Shown here piece by piece: positions 59,376 to 64,000 of a stretch of DNA of 64,000 nt; positions within the stretch are counted from its first letter, which is position 1; every line of letters begins with the position of its first letter. Source of the DNA: Viola odorata (taxonomy: Eukaryota > Streptophyta > Magnoliopsida > Malpighiales > Violaceae); contig OY829539.1 in NCBI GenBank assembly GCA_963691705.1, positions 64,888,327 through 64,952,326 on the forward strand. The letters are read 5' to 3'. Both the position numbers and the translations under genes were made by a program. The notes under the pieces were generated by a model. The model did no database searches. It was not told the origin of the DNA and saw only the letters and a list, made by a program, of their open reading frames with translations.

Positions 59376-60690
59376 TTTTCTTTAATAAATCCTCTGCTTA
59401 TTAAAAAAAAAAAAAAAAGGGAACGAAAATAAAGCAAGAGAATATCAATAAAAATGGTAAAGACTAACAAGTGTAATAAAGATGATAGCAAAGTAAGTAA
59501 AGATAATAGATCAGATAAAAGGAGAAATCTTAGCAGGGGTAGACGGCGGATTGCGTCGAGGTCTAGTCGGTCATCGGTGCAAGGATAGACTGCGTTCACG
59601 CCATAGACATGCTATAGGAACCCTGTTTTCACGGAGATTCCCTACTTCTCTTCTTAAGAGAAGTCACTCCCAAGGTACGCTTATGGGAGTGGCCGTGACA
59701 CTGTGCCCAAGGTACGCTTATGGGTCATACACACAGGCCCGTGAAGTGGAGAGAAGACACGTCTAGGGCTAGACACTGAGAAGTCTGCCCTAACCGGTTT
59801 CTTGCCCTAGCCAGATTGGACCAAACGACATGATGACTCTGGACCAGGTGCCTACTCTATTCCATGGCCTCACGTTAGTTATTACCATGGAAATGACAAT
59901 ATTCATGAGAAACATGCAAATAGGTGATCAAACTACCAACAAATCTCACACGAAATGACAATAAAATGGCAAGAAAGCGGATACAACAATGAACACGTTT
60001 TAAGAACACTTTGACCTCCCAACTATCCTCTTGCAATCCTTAAAACACCCCTGCCAAGACTAAGAGATTTAGCCACTCATGCTGGAAATCATGCACAAGA
60101 TAGATGGAGAAAGCAACATAAACAGCAAAGAGGTGCAGATGAAAACGAAAATCTGGATTAAAAACTAATTGGAGCTTGGGGCTCCAATTTCTGGAAAAAT
60201 AAGGGAAGAACAAATCCCAATGTTAGAGAGGTGGCTACAATGATTGAAAACCCTAAAAAGATGATAAGTATACTAAAGAGTAGCCTCCTTTAACCTAAAG
60301 TTAAGGTTCTATATATAGCCTAACAACCCCACTAGGGGACAAAATGGTATAGAGGAATATTCTCTGATGAGCTGGATGATTTGCACATGGAATCCCGCTA
60401 GAATCTTTTTAGCATCTTCGACCAAGCGTCATCCGAAAAGAAACATTCACGTGCTTCGTCTAGGCCTAGACATAAGATCTCGTCTAGGTCTCGACGACAA
60501 AACTGCATCTAGGGCTCGACGATGAAAGATCAGCAAAAATGCATCCAAATGTCGCGTTTTTCAGCAAGTTTCTCCCTTTAGTCCATATCTACAAAGTGGT
60601 TGGAAAACAAGCCAAATTAGTAGTATCAAACATGAAATTAGACCTAAAAGAGAGGGAAAAACATGCATAAAAAGACATCATATCAACTCT

Positions 60691-61060
60691 TAATCTTGTT
60701 TTAACTACATTTTGCTTTTTATTTTTCTCATAATTCTAAACAATTATTGACGGTGAAGAAATATGTAACGTAAATTATAGTTGCTAAAAATATTTAAAAA
60801 ATTAAACTTAATTTGAAAATACCGTTCCAATTACATTATAATTAAAAATATAATTGAAACTTATTTTTTTAACATTGATTAATCAATCCCCTCTTGCGAG
60901 TTTTTAAAATGAAATCCTTCCGTAGTTAACTATTTGCTTGTTTGAGCCTCCGCCGTGTTTCCCTTTCCTTAAACGAAAGAGTTGTTAATTATTACGAGCT
61001 TCCATTTTAGTTTCCGAAGAAAAAAAGCAAAAACAAAAAACAAAAAACGAAAAAAAGAGA
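60691..61060 (+). promoter_or_regulatory. Remaining upstream region of the second CNL gene
   Basis: From about 60710 to the ATG this is nearly identical to 28637-28989. Beyond it the flank is the solo LTR rather than the S2 segment found in copy A. The leader before the ATG is A/G-rich (repeated AAAAGCAAAAAC-like units). I could not identify a TATA box with confidence. Confidence 0.5.
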
Positions 61061-62294
61061 ATGGTTCTCCCGTGGATTATTGCCGCTGCTAAAAAGATCG
61101 GAGAGTGCTGTGCTGGGCCCATCGTGGAGTTCATCAAGACAGAGGTTGGTCATCTGATTAATTACCGCGCCAACCTTGAGAAGCTGGGAGTACAAGCTGA
61201 GAATCTGAGTGATGCAGCAAAATCGGTGAATGGTCGAATTAAAGAGGCTGAGAATCAAAGAGGGGACACGGTGGTGGAAGCTACTGTTATGAGATGGAAG
61301 ACAAGGGCAACTTCTCTCCTGGAGGACGCTGACAAGATTATTGCAGAAGAAGGGAAAGCAGAGGATAAGAGGTGTCTCATGGGTTTGCGCTTCAATTTAT
61401 GGGCCTGCTACCAGGTAATTAATTTGATTTTATTCGGTTAAATTATATTCCAATCCGATCTGATCCTTCCGATCCGCTAAACTGTTATCCCTGATTTTTG
61501 GCAGGTAAGCAAATCAGCACAGGAGGCGATAGACAAGGCTGTTCAACTTCAGGAGGAGGAATTTTTTTTTGCCAGGGTTGCGAATACTGATTATTCGGAG
61601 TGCTTGGGGGTCATACCGATTCCTAATTTTGAGGAATTCAAATCAAGAGACCAAGTTTCACATGATATCGTTGCGGCCTTGAAGGACCCGAGTGTGAATA
61701 TGGTAGGGGTGTTTGGGATGGGCGGGGTGGGGAAGACCACACTGGTGGAAAAGGTTGCTGCGCAGCTCCAGAAAGACCGGACATTTGATTTTGTGGTTAA
61801 GGCAACTGTGTCCGATGTACCAGATCTGAGGAGGATTCAGGGAGAAATTTCAGATCCACTGAAGATCAAATTGGAGGCGGAAACAGTGCAAGGGAGAGCT
61901 CTTCAATTGATGGAGCGATTGGATAAACGAGGGAAACTACTCATTGTTCTGGATGATATCTGGGAAGGAATTCCGTTGAAGGAAATCGGGATTCCTTTCG
62001 GTACTCGACGAGCTGGAAGAAGGGATGAGAAGGGAGGTCACTTTGACAGTCTCGCCGAGGGAGCTGATGATGATACCAAAACAAGCTCTCGCAGCAGTGC
62101 TCATGACTGCAAAATATTGATGACATCTAGAAGTGAAACAGTGTTATACAGCAAGATGGGTTCCCCCCGCAACTTTCCCCTTCAAGAGCTAGACAACGTC
62201 GATGCATGGAACTTGTTTCAGAAGACACTAGGCAGTACTCCTGAGGATCCGAGCTGGCGATCAATTGCTGATCAAGTCGTTGAAAGATGTTCAG
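61061..62294 (+). CDS. Second CC-NB-ARC-LRR gene, exons 1-2 only (runs off window)
   Basis: Exons 61061-61414 and 61505-62294 have the same lengths and splice sites as exons 1-2 of the gene at 28990. The intron 2 donor is at 62295, so the LRR part must lie beyond 64000. The P-loop GMGGVGKTT, kinase-2 LLIVLDDIW, RNBS-B and the 35-residue insertion are all present. Exon 1 differs from its paralogue at 16 of 118 residues with no synonymous change. In exon 2 two Lys codons are replaced by two Phe codons (EEEFFF versus EEEKKF). Both exons are open. Function cannot be judged without the rest. Confidence 0.85.
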
Positions 62295-64000
62295 GTACTC
62301 TTCCAAACCAAACTAATAAGACTGTTTACTTTCTTTTGAGTTGGTTTACAAACACTCTAAATTTAGTACAAATTAATTATAAAGAGACTTTCTCTGGGTT
62401 TTTACGGTAAGTGGTGTAGGGGGAAATTGTAGAAAAAACTCTCAAAGAATAAAATAAAGTCTAGTGCATACTTAAAAAAAAATAGAAAGAAAAGTCTAAT
62501 TAGCCTCAAATCCGGAAACGACAATAAGTCCTGAAAATAATTAAGAAAAATGTGAAAATAAGTTTCATTGGTCGAATTTTGTGGACAGTAAGTTATATGT
62601 CCGCTGAGTTTGAGTCTTGTCCAACGATCGAATCAAAAATCATAATTGTATTAAATTTGGATCTCTGTTGTTTTTGTTTTTTTGTTTTTTGACCGAAATA
62701 GAAATTCTTAAGCTTATTCGTTCCACTGTAACCTTAGATTCTAGTTTTATTATTTTGGTAATTTCTTTTAGTTCTTAATTTCATTAATTAATTCTAATTT
62801 TTCTTCGGATTTTTTTTTTTTTACATAAAAAGTTATGAGCAAAGTACTACATTTTATCAAATCTTTTATGGGACACATTTTACGTACAAATGTCACTTAT
62901 TTGCAATTTGTACTATCCTAACTTGATTAACCATGTTTTTTTTTAATAATTAAATTAGCTTTTCTCTTTATAGAATTGATTATTTTGATTATGGGAGCTT
63001 CCTTGATTTTTTTTCTTAATTTATAATTAATTTAATTATTTTTTATATATTATTTTATTTATATTTCATGTGAAATTTAATATTTATATTTTATTCAATA
63101 AATTTATATATAAATTATGAATAATATAATAAATGAATTTTATTATTAAATATATGTAATAATGATTCCATAAAAATAAAGATAAAATATAAATTTACGC
63201 ATTTTATTCTCATTTCTTACCATTCATATCAAATAAAAATAATTCAAATTTTCTTATTCTCATTCTTTGTGGTAGGATACCAAACACATTAATGGATATA
63301 CTCTATCATATTCATTCCGTACTTCCATTCTCATTCCTTATGGTCCATTGCAGTCAACCAAATAAATCGTAAAAGTATCAAACGAAACACACGTGTGAAA
63401 TGGTATAATTGAATTTTTAAGAAAATAGTAAAGGTATTTAATTAAAAGAAAAGAAACTCTTAAGGAGTCGTGCTTTTATATATATAATAAATTATAGATC
63501 ATATGAAAACAATTAAGTGAAATATGGTATTAATCTTGACTTCTCCTACAAGAAATTAAAAAACTAACTTTGGCATATAAATGTATCCACAACTTATTTA
63601 TTCCTTTAATGACATTCTAAATATATCCGTAAATGTAAGTCACATTTTTGCAATATTTAATGACATTAAATGATACGTTACCAACAGCATGAAGGATTTC
63701 TTAAAATATCTATTATTCCTTTAATACATTTTTTTATAAAATAAATACGTTTTGAGTTTGAATTTTGAGAATAAAAATATATATATATTAGGAGAGTCGA
63801 CCTATAGATTTAAAACAAACTTGTACGAAACTAATAATTATACTATTAGTTATTAACAATAATATTATCATTAATGATTAACCGATGCTCTACAAGTTGG
63901 TAGTGTTTTAAAAATCGGACTGATTCGGTGGTCAAACTGGTAAATTGGCGACCCAAGGAAATTTTCAGTTCAATTCAGCCTATCTGACCGGATATGTATC
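62295..64000 (+). other. Intron 2 (partial) of the second CNL gene
   Basis: AT-rich and collinear with 30218-31865. At about 63899 it jumps to sequence equivalent to 32432 or 33410, missing about 570 bp present in copy A. No exon is seen before the window end. Confidence 0.65.

Larger units (their letters stand above)
56944..59413 (+). mobile_element. ORF1-only LINE nested in the solo LTR
   Basis: An 11-bp target duplication AAAAAGGGAAC (56933-56943 and 59414-59424) flanks an insert that ends in poly(A). It holds a 5' leader of 306 bp, ORF1, about 660 bp of GT-rich untranslated sequence, the GTCATG hairpin and the CTGCTTATTAAAA tail. ORF2 is entirely absent. The intact target duplication means the inserted RNA already lacked ORF2. 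Confidence 0.88.
56630..60685 (-). mobile_element. Solo LTR of an Athila-group element, with nested LINE
   Basis: The segment runs TGACGCG...TATCA on the plus strand, with an exact 5-bp target duplication ACTCT (56625-56629 and 60686-60690). Its right end resembles the start of the LTR at 12918 (TGATA then ...TTTTTATGCAT), so it lies in minus orientation. No internal retroelement genes are present. Without the nested LINE it is about 1.58 kb, close to the 1.7-kb LTR of the young element. This fits LTR-LTR recombination that left a solo copy. Confidence 0.9.
48459..64000. repeat. Segmental duplication, copy B (continues past window)
   Basis: Collinear with copy A in four blocks. Copy B has no LINE at 50039. 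Instead it carries a foldback element (50917-52206), an extra block of about 600 bp (55408-56000), and a solo LTR (56630-60685). It ends inside intron 2 of the second CNL gene. Confidence 0.92.

Overview
The window is angiosperm nuclear DNA, most likely from a eudicot. The evidence is AT-rich intergenic sequence, GT-AG introns, an Athila-type Ty3/gypsy retrotransposon primed by tRNA-Asp, L1-type plant LINEs, hAT, Harbinger, Stowaway and Mutator-like non-autonomous elements, and coiled-coil NB-ARC LRR (CNL) resistance genes of the RPS2/At4g27220 type. I cannot name the species.

Layout. 1-12918: an Athila-like element on the minus strand, with its left LTR cut by the window edge. It carries gag-pol and an env-position ORF, all broken, yet the visible LTR halves are about 99.7% identical by eye. 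It sits in a related LTR remnant (12919-13749). 14350-16504: an exon of an NSUN-type RNA m5C methyltransferase pseudogene, then a hAT-like element with a Harbinger-like element nested in it. 16782-33.5 kb: copy A of a segmental duplication, split by a 5'-truncated LINE (18421-22956) that copy B lacks. 28990-43173: a CNL gene with nine inferred exons that are open and in phase (about 2,319 codons), including a duplicated LRR exon pair. 44707-46050: further NSUN pseudogene exons. 48459-64000: copy B, with a 1.29-kb foldback element (50917-52206), a solo LTR (56630-60685) holding an ORF1-only LINE, and the first two exons of a second CNL gene (61061-62294), whose remainder lies beyond the window.

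How it fits together. The only apparently intact protein-coding units are the two CNL paralogues; everything else is transposon or relic. The inferred order of events is an old duplication of the CNL 5' flank, then an approximately 32-kb tandem duplication, then copy-specific insertions. Those insertions replaced all but about 370 bp of the upstream region of the second CNL. The most interesting signals are the all-nonsynonymous divergence of the two CC exons, a 35-residue insertion in the NB-ARC domain, a conserved 3' hairpin in two LINEs, an ORF1-only LINE, and a short motif scattered across the whole Athila-like element.

All coordinates and counts come from reading the sequence by eye. No search or alignment program was run.
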